Of a DNA stretch of 64,000 nucleotides, positions 40,894 through 53,843 are shown piece after piece. Under the pieces are notes generated by a model. That model was not told the DNA's origin, did no database searches, and saw nothing but the letters and a program-made list of their open reading frames with translations. Both the position numbers and the translations under genes were made by a program. The stretch lies in the NCBI GenBank assembly GCA_015179125.1, contig WHVA01000006.1, positions 248,001-312,000 on the forward strand, read 5' to 3'. How positions within the stretch are numbered: the first letter of the stretch is position 1; each line of letters starts with the position of its first letter. Origin of the DNA: Gautieria morchelliformis (lineage: Eukaryota; Basidiomycota; Agaricomycetes; Gomphales; Gomphaceae).

Positions 40894-43800
40894 TCATGTG
40901 TGGAAGAGGGAGGAATGGAAGGACAGACCAAGGTAGCCAGAAGCACTATTAAACGTTGTCACAGCCTGCAACCTGACATTGTCATCAGGATCGCCTTGCA
41001 GAGCCTGAATGTCCAAAATCAGGGTATCATTGATAATACGACCACAAAGGTCACCTTTGAACCTGTGAGTCTGTGTGACAATTTGGAGGAGGAAACTCAC
41101 CGTGGTGTATAATGGCTTCTAAGGTTTGCAATGCCTGGCATCGGACATCCTCATCTTCATCAGCCAACATCCCTTGAATGGCGGATACCATGTCAGGGTT
41201 GAAAATCAGATTATGGAGGTCATCTGTATACCTGTAAGCATGTGTATAATTCACAAGGGGATACTCACTGTTGTTCAAAAAGGCTATTAAGGTTTTCAAA
41301 GCATGGATTTGAACTCTCCAATGAGTATCTTTCATCATGCCTTGAATGGCAGAAATTATGCCAGGAGTGAAAATTGGCCCATGAAGATCATCTAGATAAC
41401 TGTAAGTATGTGTTATACTTCATAAGGAGGCCTTACTGTGATCCATAGAAGCTACAAGGATGTCTAAGGCAGGGCATTGGAGAAACACATCTTCATCAGT
41501 CAGTAACCCTTGAATGATAGATATCATTTCAGAGTTAAAAATCAGGTTATGAAGATTATCTGTGTATGTGTAAGCATGTGTTTGTTATAATTTATGAGGA
41601 GGTCTCACTGTGATCCATAGCAGCTACTAGGGTGTCAAAGGTCTGAAATTGGACAAACTTATTTTCATCAACCAGTGTCACTTGGATGGAGGCTATCATT
41701 TCAGGGATGAAAATTAGATCATGAAGGTTATCTGTGTATATGTCAGGATGTGTTATAATTCACAAGGGATACTCACTGTAAGCCATAGAAGCTACTAAGG
41801 TTTTCAAAGCTTGGATCCGAACAATCCAATGGGTGTCTTGCAGCTTCCTGTGAATACAAGAAATTATTTCAGGGGTGAAAATTAGCACATAAAGATGACC
41901 TATATATCTATAAGTATTTGTCATAATTCATGACGAGGTCTTACTGTGATCCATAGAAGCTACCAGGGTTTCCAACGCCTTGCATTGCACAAACTCATCC
42001 TTATTAGCCAGTAATTCTTGGATGCTAGATATCATGTCAGGGTCAAAAATTAGACTAGGGAGATCATCTATATACTTGTTGTAAGCATACATCATTGTTC
42101 ACATAGGGTTACTCACTGTGATCCAATGAAGCTACTAAGGTCTTCAATGCCTGTATTTGAATGCTCGGATGGGTATCTCTCAGCTTGCTATGAATGGTAG
42201 AAATGATGCCAGGGGTAAAAACTAGGCCATAAAGATTATCTATGTAACTGTAAGTATGTGTTATAATTTACAGTGAGGTCTTACTGTAATCCATAGAGGC
42301 TACCAGGGTTTCTAAGGCCTTGCATTGAATGAACACATCCCCATTTGCTAGTAGTACTTGGATGGTAGATATTGTATCAGGGTTAAAAAATAAGCTATGG
42401 AGCTCATCTGTGTACTTGTAAGTATGTATCATAATTTACATGAGATTACTCACTGTGATTCAATGAAGCTACTAAGGTTTTTAAAGCCTGCATTTGAATG
42501 TTCCGATGAGCATCTCTCAGCTGGCTATGAATCATAGAAATTATATCAGGAGTAAAAATTAGCCCATAAAGATTATCTGTATAACTTTTAAGTATGTATT
42601 AGAATATATGAGGAGGTCTTACCGTGATCCATAGAAGCTACTAGGGTATCCCAGGCTTGGCATTGGACACCCTCATCTTCATTAGCCAGTAACTCTTTGA
42701 TGGTAGATATCATGTCAGGGTTAAAAATCAGGCTATGAAGGTTATCTATATATCTGTGAGCATGTGTTATAATTCACAAGGCATACTCACTACGACACAT
42801 TGAAGCTTCTAAGGTCTTCCAAGCCTGGCTCTGAATTTTATCTCGCAGCATGCTGTGAATGGTAGAAATTATGCCAGGAGTGAAAATTAGTCCATGAAGA
42901 TCATCTGTGTACCTGTAAGTATATGCTATAATTTATGAGGTAGTCTTACTGTGATCCATAGAAGCTATTAGAGTATCCCAGGCTTGGCATTGCATATCCT
43001 CATCTTCCTCAGCCAGTAACTCTTGGATAGTAGACATTATATCAGGGTTGAAAATCAGATTATGAAGGTTACCTATATATATATGTGAGCATATATTATA
43101 ATTCATAAGGGATACTCACTATGAGACATTGAAGCTTCTAAGGTCTTCCAAGCCTGAATGTTATCTCGCAGCATGCTGTGAATGGTAGAAATTATGCCAG
43201 GTGTGAAAATTAGTCCATGAAGATCATCTGTCTACCTGTAAGTATGTGTTATAATTTATGAGAAAGTCTTACTGTGATCCATAGAAGCTACTAGGGTATC
43301 CCAGGCTTTGCATTGCACATCCTCATCTTCATCAACCAGTAACTCTTGGATAGTAGACATTATATCAGGGTTGAAAATCAGATTATGAAGGTTATCTATA
43401 TATATGTGAGCATATGTTATAATTCACAAGGGATACTCACTATGAAACATTGAAGCTTCTAAGGTCCTCCAAGCCTGGCTCTGAGTGCTATCTTGCAGCA
43501 TGCTGTGAATGGTAGAAATTATGCCAGGAGTGAAAATTAGCCCATGAAGATCATCTGTGTACCTGTAAGTATATGCTATAATTTTTGAGGAAGCCTTACT
43601 GTGATCCATAGAAGCTACTAGAGTATCCCAGGCTTTGCATTGCATATCCTCATCTTCATCAGCCAGTAACTCTTGGATAGTAGATATCATATCAGGGTTG
43701 AAAATCAGATTATGAAGGTTACCTATATATATATATGTGAGCATATATTATAATTCACAAGGGATACTCACTATGAGGCATTGAAGCTACTAAGGTCTTC

Positions 43801-46800
43801 CAAGCCTGGCTCTGAATGTCATCTCTCAGCATGCTGTGAATGGTAGAAATTATGCCAGGCGTGAAAATTAGTCCATGAAGATCATCTGTGTACCTGTAAG
43901 TATGTGTTATAATTTATGAGGAAGTCTTACTGTGATCCATAGAAGCTTCTAGAGTATCCCAGGCTTTGCATTGTATATCCTTATTTTTGTCAGCCAGTAA
44001 CTCTTGGATAGTAGATATCATATCAGGGTTGAAAATCCGATTATGAAGGTTATCTATATATGTATGAGTATATGTTATTATTCACAAGGGATACTTACTA
44101 TGAGGCATTGAAGCTACTAAGGTTTTCAAAGCCTGGATCTGAACCCTCTTATGGTCATCTCTTAGCATCCTATGAAAGGCAGAAATTATGCCAGGAGTAA
44201 AAATTAGCCCATGAAGGTCATCTGTGTATCTGTTAGTATGTGTTATAACTTATAAGAATATCTCACTATGATCCATAGAAGCTACTAGGGTGTCCAACAC
44301 TTTATATTGAACAAACTCATCTTCATTAGCTAGTAACCCTTGGATGGTAAATACCATTTCTGGATTAAAAATCAAGTTCTGAAGATTATCTATGTATGTG
44401 TGAGCATGTGCTATAATTTATGAAGAGGTCTCACCATGATCCATAGAAGCTACTAGAATATCCAAGGTCTGATATTGGATAAATTTATCTTCATTAGCTA
44501 GTATCTCTTGGATGGTAGATATTGTATCAGGAGTGAAAATCATATGAAGGTTATCTTTATATGTGTGAGCATGTGTTATATAATTCACAAGGGATACTCA
44601 CTGTGAGGGATTGAAGCTAGTAAGGTTTTCAAAGCCTGCATGCGAACACTCCGGTGGGAGTCTCTTAACTTGTGGTGAATGGCAGAAATTATGCCAGGAG
44701 TGAAAATTAGCCCAAAAGATTATCTGTATATCTGTAAGTATTTGTTATAATTTATAAGGAGGTCTTACTGTGATCTATAGAAGCTATCAGGGTTTCCAAG
44801 GCCTTGCATTTGACAAACTCATTCTCATCAGCTAGTAATTCTTGGATGGCAGATATTGTGTCAGGGTTGAAAATTAGGCTATGGAGGTCATCTATATACC
44901 TTTAAGCATGTGTCATAATTCATAAGGGGATACTCACTGTGATCCAATGAAGCTACTAAGGTTTTCAAAGCCCGTATTCGCACCCTCTGTGCGGTATCTC
45001 TTAGCATATGATGAATGACAGAAATTATGCCAGGAGTGAAAATTAGCCCATAAGCATCATCTATATAGGTGTGAGCATGTTTTTTAACTTATCAGGGGGT
45101 CTCACTGTAATTCATAGCAACCACTAGGATATCCAAGGTCTGGCATCGGACAAACTCATCTTCATCAGCTAGTAACCCATGGATAGTAGAGAACATGCCA
45201 GGGTGTAAAATCAGATCATGAAGGTCCTCTGTATACCTGTCAGCATGTTATAATTGACAAAGGGATACTTACTGTGATCTAAAGAAGCTACTAAGGTTTT
45301 GAAGGCCAGCATTTGAACACTCCGATGGGTATCTCCCAGGTTGCTGTGAATGGCAGACATTATTTCTGGAGTGAAAAGTAGCCTGTGAAGGTCATCTGCA
45401 TATGTGTAAGTATGTGTACTAATTAATAAAGAGGTCTTACTGTGATAAATGGAAACTACTAGGATATCTAAGGTTTGACATCGGATATCCTCATCTCCAT
45501 CGGCCAATAAACCTTGAATGGTATGTATTATCTCAGGATTGAAAATTAGATTCCATAGGTTATCTGTATTTGTGTGAGTACATATTATAATTCACAAGGG
45601 GATTCTTACCATGAGCCATAGAAATTGCCAGGATTTTCATTGCCTGAATCCGAACACTCTTATGGGTATCTCCCAGCTTGCTGTGAATGGCAGAAATTAT
45701 GTCCAGAGTAAAGATTAGTCCATGAAGGCCATCTATGTACTTGTAAGTATGTTTTATTAATAGTTCATAAGGGGGTCTCACTGTGACCAATAGAAACTAC
45801 TAGTATATCCAATGCCTGACACCGGACATTCTCATCTTTATTGGCTAGTAACACCTGGATGGTATATACCATTTCAGGGTTGAAAATCAGGTTCTGAAGG
45901 TTATCTGTGTATGTGTGAGCAAGTGATATAATTCATAAGGAGATTCTCACCATGAGGGATAGAAGCAGCTAGGGTTTTCAAGGCCTGGCTTTGGATATCT
46001 ACATTTTCATACACTAGTATTCTTTGAAGGGTAGAGATCACAGTGTAATCATTTTGATTGAAAAATGTTTGCAAATAGTCATTCCTGTTTACACCTTCAG
46101 AGATGTCAGTTGCCATTATACCATATCTTGCCACTGTTATCTTACTCTCATTTAAAAGCCACCTCAGGATTTGGAGTGATGAACCAACTACTTGTGGAAT
46201 ATGCGACGCCAATCCTCTTTCTAATGACTTCATCACTTCACTTTCCATTCTCATATCTGAGTCTGTGATAGCCACTTGCTTTAGGAGACTCTAATTCTTA
46301 AAAGTATCCAAAGTTACTCACTCCTAAATTGGCATTCTTCAATAAATGTTGCTGTCCACCATGTAAGGTTTACATCACTCTCCCAACCCTCCACACTGAG
46401 TAATCTCTCAACCATCTCTTCATCCAAGTATATCACTATGGTAAATATTAATAATATGATATTATATGATTGTTCTTGAAACCCACATGTTTGCTTGCTC
46501 AATGCCATGAGTATATTGCATAGATTATCCCAGCTCTCAGGGGTTATGCTATCACGTCCAATAAAGTTAAGAAGTGTTGGGAGTACTTCCTGGTCCACTA
46601 GTGTTTGTGAACCCTGCCCTAAATACCAACAGTGATATAATTAGCTAGTAATACCTTCAAAAGCAAAAGAACTCACAAGACCAGCTCATCACTAACAGAC
46701 GGTGGAGCCAGACACCCTTTTCATTGTCAGGGCCCATCTTTAGTCTCTGAATGACTTCGGTCACTGTGGTATCATCAAAAAAATCCAGCTCAAGGACATC

Positions 46801-48598
46801 TTTGAAATGGTCAGTCCACTTCCTCTGCCCACGATCTCCCCCGCCTACTAGGTTTGTCCATGCTTTGACACTGCCCTCAGGGGTCAGTTTCGCTTTAGGG
46901 CAATAGGAGGTAGGACAAAAAGCAACTGAAGCATGGATCCTTTGACCGGGCTTCATTTTTCGACCATGCCCTCTATGTGTACTGAAAATTTGTTCCACTT
47001 AGCCAACCCTCAAAGACATACATATCAAGCTCACCGGTAGGTTGTTGATGCCGAATCCTTATATGAAAGCCTTTTGAAGGGAAGCCACTCAAGGATATGC
47101 CATACCGGTGTCAGTGACTCTTTGACCTCCCCTAGATTGTTCCAATCCCAATCAACCTTGGTCGGCCACATCAGCAGACCACTCGAGATAGCTTCATATG
47201 ACATCCAAAGACCAGATGTTTTACCGAGTTCCAGGTTCAGATTGAGCTGATTGCCACCCCCACTACGCACCATGGTCAGGACGCGCACCCGAACAAAGAT
47301 GACACGCACATGTCTGAATGGGTCCCAGGAAACCAGACTTCTTTGATGTGGGGATGGGGATGGGAAGAGGAGCCCTTTACGTCGGTTTTCGTATCATTCA
47401 CTCTTCTCTTGTCAGCTGTGAGAGCTGCCGTGGGTCTGCCTTCCCTAGGCTGGGAAGTGTCTTGACTCTGATTCTCGGACTTCGGCTTAAGTACTCCGCC
47501 ATGGGCATATTCGGGTAGAAACTTGACTCGGCGCTCATCGAGCGCAAGCGCATGGCGGAAAAAGCAATTATGGTCTGTTTGATCTGTGAGAGGCAGACTT
47601 TTGTTCCGGACAATGCCCACTGAGGAAACTGTATCCCTGTGTGATCGATTAATAGTCAAGGTCAATGAAGAGCCAGGCCTTGAACACTCACCATACGCCA
47701 ATGAAGTGAACACGGACCTTCTCTCGCGAGAACGTTGTCTTGAAACGCTCCGCCATATTGACAGGTGTCGGTTTGACAGGCCTTTTACGGAGATGAAGGC
47801 GCTGCAATAACTTCTTCGGCTGGGGAGGATAATATTTCTCGCTCTTCTCATCCGCGTAGAGCTCATATGCGCTGGAGAACAATAAGATGCGGCCCAAACG
47901 TATCAAAGTCTATAACGACACTCACAATGGTATTTGCTCTTCGTTTCCTTTGTGAACCAGGCCCACCTGCGACACCAAGACCGATAGGTTAGTAACCATC
48001 TCGGGGGCGAGGAAATGGAACGTGCCTTGTGGATCATACCAGCTAAAGCACGGACCTGGTAGGCGCCGCGAGAGAACCCTGGTGTCGATGTTCAGGACGG
48101 CCGAGACAGGTGCTAACCTGGGGCTCACCAAACAAGTAGATGCGATCACCGTCCTGATAATTTTGTGAGAGCCATCGATATGCAGCTATAACAATCTTTT
48201 CGAAGTTCCTGAACGGTGAGGTGTCAATATTATTCGATTGCGAGTGAGGACAGTGGAGAAATCACCAGGCAATCGCGAGATCTATCTTGTTATCCACGAC
48301 CTGTTTCACGTAACTCCATGATTTCCAGGATGGTTTGGCGTACGTGCCGATACCGCTGTTGTAATACGTGAGTTGGTTATCGTCCTTGATAAGCTGACTG
48401 TAGAGTTCTATGACGTTTGTATTCTAATGAGATAGGTCAGACGCAGTATCGTGGGTTGCCATGAAAAGGCCCACGAACGTTTGGTCCAAACTGATTGGAT
48501 GTGCCGTCGATGCACACCACAAGGTTTCGTCCTTTCTTCTCACTCGAACACGGACAGCTCGTTCGCTCCTCGTCAGGTTTCATGGCATCGGATTCCAT
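40894..48598 (-). CDS. DUF2235 (Tle1-like hydrolase) fused to ~30 armadillo/HEAT-like repeats
   Basis: Start ATG 48598. Exon 1 (48598-48479) carries VVCIDGTSNQFG. Exon 2, from 48423, reads NTNVIELYSQLI, YYNSGIGTYAKPSW and ends at 48266. Next come WNFEKIVIAAYRWLSQNY, DGDRIYLFG and the nucleophile elbow GFSRGAYQVRALAGMI. Later exons give FRHALALDERRVKFLPEYA and, across an intron, THSDIGGGNQLNLNLELG, the conserved His/Asp block of DUF2235. Copy 1's early stop (Trp to TGA) is not present here. After a linker (GPDNEKGVWLHRLL, ALSKQTC) the gene becomes about 30 short exons at ~165-bp spacing from 46250 to 40900, one repeat each. Bacterial Tle1 relatives are phospholipases; the repeats suggest a protein-binding scaffold. 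One repeat exon (about 44600-44720) has a one-base loss. The 3' end is uncertain. Confidence 0.8.
40900..46250 (-). repeat. Exon-intron tandem array, about 30 units of ~165 bp
   Basis: On the minus strand each unit is an exon of 114-123 nt (one armadillo/HEAT-like repeat, e.g. DLHGLIFTPGIISTIHSML or ...DEDMQCKAWDTLVASMD) plus an intron of about 45-50 nt. The introns have donor GTGAGTATCC or GTAAGACTTCC, a central AATTATAA, a branch-like GCTTACA or GCTCACA, and acceptor ACACAG or ATATAG. Exons end on one base of a codon and the next begins with two, so nearly all introns are phase 1. Two exon types alternate, giving a ~330-bp dimer period that is most uniform at 42600-44050. Confidence 0.85.
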
Positions 48599-49131
48599 AT
48601 CCTGCAGCAAGTATGTGAGTAGATTGTGTAAGAGAAGGACGTCTAACAAACTTTGAACGAAGAAGGTTGAGGATGGGTTCAGGTGCTTGTTAGTGGGATG
48701 GGAAAAGGGTGGTATGCCAGCGAAGCATCGGCTACAGCCTGGGCCAAACATAAGGCAAGCTTCTTCGGCCTGTGTATTCCCGCAGAATTGAGAGCGGGAC
48801 TACCTCCCAGCGGCTGGGCAGATTAGCCCCGGCAAGTTTCCCAGTGAACGGCGCTGACCGCCAACCATTTGCAGCGTCTTTGTCGTTGCGTCCGTTTGAG
48901 CAATGGAGAGTCGACGATCCCGACTTACAGGGTGCCAATACAGATGCAGAGATGATATATACTGCCGCCGCCCATGCATCAATTCGTCGTGTACCTAGTG
49001 TACAATTACCTCACGAAGCATTTTGTGCCGCTCCCTGCATCAGGTTCAAGCTTGGGGTCGGATAAGGCATGCATGGCTTGGCATGATGGCATGCTGCTGG
49101 ACCACACTGCAGCAACAAGACTATTTATATA
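48599..49131 (-). promoter_or_regulatory. 5' flank of DUF2235-repeat gene
   Basis: No gene recognised. The part to about 48915 is similar to 17951-18165, the displaced flank of copy 1, so it was included in the duplication and probably holds the promoter. No clear TATA box close to the start was seen. Confidence 0.5.
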
Positions 49132-49894
49132 AGGGCGTTTCACGAAGGTGAATTCGACATGAAATCGGTACTGAAATCGGCACTCCGCCACGAACTCGCA
49201 GAGTTTGTGAATTCCACAACTTTGCGAAAGCAGCTTCGACCCTCCTTTCGCAGCAAACTCGCTCGCGCACTCGTCCGTGAACTCGCTCCCCAACTCGGTC
49301 CCAAGCATGCCGCTCTGCGGCACATACAGCTGATGTCCAATATGGAAATTAATTAGTACTAGACCATTTTCTTTGCTTTCCTTTTATTTCGATCCTTTTC
49401 TTTTGTGTGGTGCACCGCAGTGCTGTGCGCAGCCTTTGCAAGTAAGTACCTTGTCTCTTCCTCTTAATCAAGATCATATGAGCTGAGTACAAGACTGGAG
49501 ATGCTGGAGATGGTATGGTAGAGATAGATGACATTAGTATGTATCCTCCTCTGTGAGCCGTCTGCCACCCTCTGAGCCATCCGGTTCACACAAATATCAC
49601 CACCACATCATCTTAATTCGTCAGGCTGACGACGGATGTCCCGAAACATCGGTGGCATTGAGCATGTAATTACTAAATGTAACATTACAGGTACAGCATG
49701 CCATTCTGCCGTTGGTATGCTGCGCAAGCCGGCCTTGCTGTTAAATTTCACAGATATGGAGAGGGGTTTCATGAAGGACACAAATTTAAAGTGAATTCAG
49801 TCATGAAATCGTGTCTGAACTCCCGATTTCACGTTCGAATTCACACTGATTTCGTAACCAAATTCACGTCGAATTCGCCTTCGTGAAACGCCCT
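49132..49894. mobile_element. 763-bp TIR element, ATA target duplication
   Basis: The ends AGGGCGTTTCACGAAGG and CCTTCGTGAAACGCCCT are inverse copies. The match continues with GAATTCGACRTGAA. ATA lies on each side (49129-49131, 49895-49897). The interior is full of GAAATCGG/GAATTC-type motifs in both orientations. The 65-codon frame at 49159-49356 begins within the terminal repeat and shows no domain. The 3-bp duplication fits a PIF/Harbinger-type origin, but this is a guess. Confidence 0.75.
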
Positions 49895-50303
49895 ATAGTG
49901 AACTTGCAAAGCCCACGCTTGCCGCTCACTCGAATATGCAGGTGATCTCTCATATCACCGGGTTTGGCTGTACAGCGAGCGAATATTTACCTCTACCGTC
50001 TTTGTATACCATCATCAAGACTCATGCAGCCGTGGTGAGCAACACAGAGGCTGCCCACACCTCAGTGGACCCGAGAGGGAAGTCACGATCTTGGGCACTC
50101 CCTCGGCCGACGCTGCTCCGCCCTCAAAAGACAACATAGTCGCCAGATGAGATGACTGACTGCCAGCGGGGCCCGCCGACATTGATAATGACGCCACCGT
50201 GACATGCCAGTCTGTCTACAACACAAGACCAGGTCGCCCTCGAGCTGATAATTGGACATATGTCCATTTTACCTTGAAGTCTTATGCCGTTGCCAACCAA
50301 GGT
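49895..50303. other. No recognisable gene
   Basis: Spacer between two TIR elements. Short frames only, none with a recognisable motif. Confidence 0.4.
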
Positions 50304-52224
50304 CACTGTGGATAGCAAATCCATTGAAACCTAGTGGGTTTACCCACGGGGTTTCTGTTTTCAGTGGGTACATCATTGAAACAGCCCCATTGAAACAAAC
50401 CAATGAAATTTGGGCTTACCGGGTTTCCTAGAAAAAAAACAATGAAATTATTCAAGTGGTTGGACCAGTAGAATTTTCAGTGGCTTTTTCACTTAGTTTC
50501 CATGCCATAGGAACTACATATTCAATGTAATTATCATGAGAATTTCAGTGCTCGAAGGCCTGGATTGCCGTTGTTCGCACACTTAAAAATTTTCAAGATA
50601 GCTCATGGAGCACTCAGTGAAATCCAGTGAATTAATATATATATTTCTGGGCAAATATACTGAAGTTTCCCTATATGTATCAATGAATTTCCATGCTTGA
50701 GGTGCCGGAATGCTACTGATAGACTCTAAGTGTGAAAAGACTCCTACTACTAGTCCGCCTCCATTCCATCCCTGCCCAGATCATCTTCGAACACAGTCCG
50801 CACATAGTCGCCACTTCGATCGATGATGCCCCACCGTGAGTCACTCACGTGGACCTGACCTACAGCACATTGAATAGTGTTAAGGTTGATGAATATAGAT
50901 GGGTTTGTCCTCTCATAGGACACTACGGTCGTGGCAGCGTCTCCACCTGGGTGGACATGGAAGCGTTAGGCTGAGTTCACGAAGCCGCGCACTACAGCTA
51001 CAGCCAGGCTGATTAACAGGGTGATTAGCTAACCGCTACCACCACCTCCTCATAGTACTTCAAGTAGTCTTTCTTTCGCATGTTCTTTCACGTCACACAA
51101 TCAATCCTCAGTCCAGACTTCCGACACACCAGATGCACCGGAAGACCTACCGAACACCGACACCGCATCTAAACCAGCCGGCGATTCAGCGGCAAACAAT
51201 ATCACAACACCATCTCATCAAACTCCAAGTCAAAAACACTTGCTGACATCGACAACGTCAGAAGGCTCAGGAACCGCGAGGAGTTCGAATGGAGAGGCTA
51301 ATGTATCAGAACAGTAGTACGCCTAACCCGAATCCTCTCAGTAGCGCCGTGAACCCAGCTATGAATACTCACGCACTGAACGACTTCTTCATGGACTTCC
51401 CAGCAGCGCTGGTAATGGCAGATGCGTAGCAAACGATGGTCCACACTATCCCCGCTCAGCTTCCCACTAGGTGGCACCGTCATATTTACATCCCCTTGCC
51501 TTCTTCACGTACATCCCATTGTATGCCTTTCATCATCAGCAGACTGGAGCGTACGAGGATCAAACGCAACACTTATGTGCACATAAGTTCAACCAAAACT
51601 GTCACATGACATCTGAGTCGAGCTCTGCCGCGGACCCGGAGCCAGCATCCTAAAGGAATGAAAGGATCACCATACGAATCGCATGTGACCCGAAGATGGA
51701 AGTGAAGCTCGAGATTTACTTATATATGGACATGATTGCGTCAGTGACTGACGGCCCAGCCATTTAATCCAGACATACTCAGCAAGCGACACAACGAGTG
51801 TCACACAATGGCGCACAACGACATCGCAGGGCCAATGCTTCAATCATGAACAGACGCCTCGGCTATAACCAAGACGGCACCGCCACACAGCATTTGTAAC
51901 GTCTCTCACAACGGAGCGGCATAGTGCCCTCAGTCTGAGATCGCACCACTACACCTCACCTCGTCGACGGACACACAACAGAAGAGGTCGAAGCGGGGCA
52001 CAGGTCAGGCCCTCAGCTTGAACGAGTTCAACGAAAACTTCCATACATCACCATCTGGTCTTGCGGAGAAAGAGCTTAGGGACAGAAAGTTTCCCCTTGC
52101 CAGGAATATGCCCAAGAGGGATGCAGAAGGCATTTCCGTGAATGACACATTCAATCCAGATGACGACCCGTATGGGTCCGGCATCGATGGTCATGCAACA
52201 GCAGGCGGCCTGTATGCGGGCGAC

Positions 52225-52580
52225 ATGTCATGTCCGAATGGTCCTGTGACCTGCATGAATGTGCGCATGTTCCAGATGAACCTGCAATGATGCGCTCAAT
52301 TCAGACGACTTCTCAACCACTCGGGTTTTTCGGCATGGGTGGTCGAACAAAAAAGGTGAGTCCCAATTCTTTTCATTACCTCATGCATCGATTCTCCATG
52401 CAAGCAACCGCGATGGTCAATTCCCTGATCCGGACCGCATCCATCCCCACTGTATCGGGGCAATATATCACGTCTGAATGGACTTGTGAACCGCATGAAT
52501 GTGCATATGTCTGAACGGACTGTGACCTGCATGAACGTGCGTCTGTCTGGATGGACTTGCAACCTACATGAACATACGCA
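52225..52580. repeat. Imperfect ~37-bp repeats (TCTGAAYGGACT..GCATGAAYGTG)
   Basis: Blocks at about 52228, 52470, 52510 and 52545 share TGTCYGRAYGGACTTGTGACC followed by GCATGAAYGTGCG. They lie inside the CACTG-ended element. Confidence 0.5.
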
Positions 52581-52619
52581 CCCACGACTGGATCAGATGT
52601 GTGTATATCATGAGGCCAT

Positions 52620-53165
52620 GACCGAATTCACTCATCATCACCGCTTTCGTCGCACGCGGAAAGGAGCTGAACGGCGGAGGTTCCATGCTTGTTCTTAAGT
52701 GCCACACAGCGCGTGCAGGAATATCTGGGATATCCGGAAAGCACCCCATGATCCACCAGTTCCCATGTATGTCTTGATGCCACGGCCAGACTTGCGTCTC
52801 ATCTCCTGACCACCGCTTGCGTCGTACGTGGGAATGAGCTGAACGGCTGACGTTTCTTGCATGTTCTTAATCCCGCACAGCCCCACCTGGTACTCAGGCG
52901 GCATAAATGAGTATTGGGGAAAACATTCCAGATTCACAAATCTCCATGCGTCATGATACCATACTTGCGTCTCACCTTCCAATCACAACTCACGTTGTAC
53001 GTGGGAATGAGCTGAACGGCGGATGTCTCTTGCACTCATCTTCCGATCACATCTCACGTCGTACATGGGAATGAGATGAATGGCTGATGTCTCTTGCACT
53101 CATCTTCCAATCACAACTTACATCGTACATGGGAATGAGCTGAACGGCTGATGTTTCTTGCATGC
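52620..53165. repeat. ~65-70-bp repeats (GTACRTGGGAATGAGCTGAAC)
   Basis: At least five units (52630, 52800, 52980, 53040, 53110) share GGGAATGAGCTGAACGGC followed by GATGTYTCTTGCA. The last three are directly head to tail and the first two are separated by about 105 bp of other sequence. Confidence 0.7.
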
Positions 53166-53843
53166 GCTTCGTTATGCACAGACCGTCTGGTACTCAGGCA
53201 GCAGCATGCACGAATATCTGGAAGGCGCTCTGAGATCAACAGTCCCACCCACACATCGCTATTCTGCCGCTCCACTGAAGCACCCTGGTATGGGTTTCAC
53301 GGATTGGAAAGCGGTATTTCAGTGATTTTCACCTTATGTTTCATCTGTATTTTCCCTTGTATATATTGTTTTATGACTTGAAATAATGGGGAAGTTTAAC
53401 TGGTATCCCATGGCATTTAAACAAGACCGCAAGGCAATAACCATTGAAAACTCATAGCTATACAACCTAGCATTCACTACAAATTTCATGAATCTTCAGT
53501 GATTTGCCTCATATTATTCAGATCTCAGGCCAGTGACATTCAGTTGCTGCATCTCTGAAATGTGGTGATAGAACCATGGGTCATAAGTGACTATCTCACA
53601 GGAACCCAGTGGTCGTCGACTCAAAATGCCTGGTTCAATCCATTGGTCTTCCATTGTAGGATCCCTGAATACCCATGAGTCAACCCCTGAAACCAACTCA
53701 TTGAAACGAAACTTTTTCCACTGAAACCGATTCATTGAATTTTCAACGGGTTCTATTGGTATTTACACTAGCTATAATGGTTTATATACTGAATGCTCAG
53801 TGGGTCCACCCAATAGGATTCATTGGGTTGACTACCCACAGTG

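Larger units (their letters stand above)
50304..53843. mobile_element. CACTG-ended TIR element, 3.5 kb, no transposase seen
   Basis: The left end CACTGTGGATAGCAAATCCA and the right end read inward CACTGTGGGTAGTCAACCCA match imperfectly over about 45 bp, including CCTA..GGGT..ACCCAC. Subterminal regions on both sides carry many ATTGAAA/AATGAAA motifs (50320-50460; 53400-53760). Short subterminal repeats with CACTA/G ends are typical of the CACTA (EnSpm) group. Flanks show GG on each side rather than a clear 3-bp duplication. The interior has tandem repeats and several short frames, none recognisable, so it is probably non-autonomous. Confidence 0.6.

Noticed and set aside
49132..49356. 65-codon frame KSVLKSALRHELAEFVNS
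   Set aside because: It starts inside the terminal inverted repeat and follows internal GAAATCGG-like repeats; no evidence of coding.
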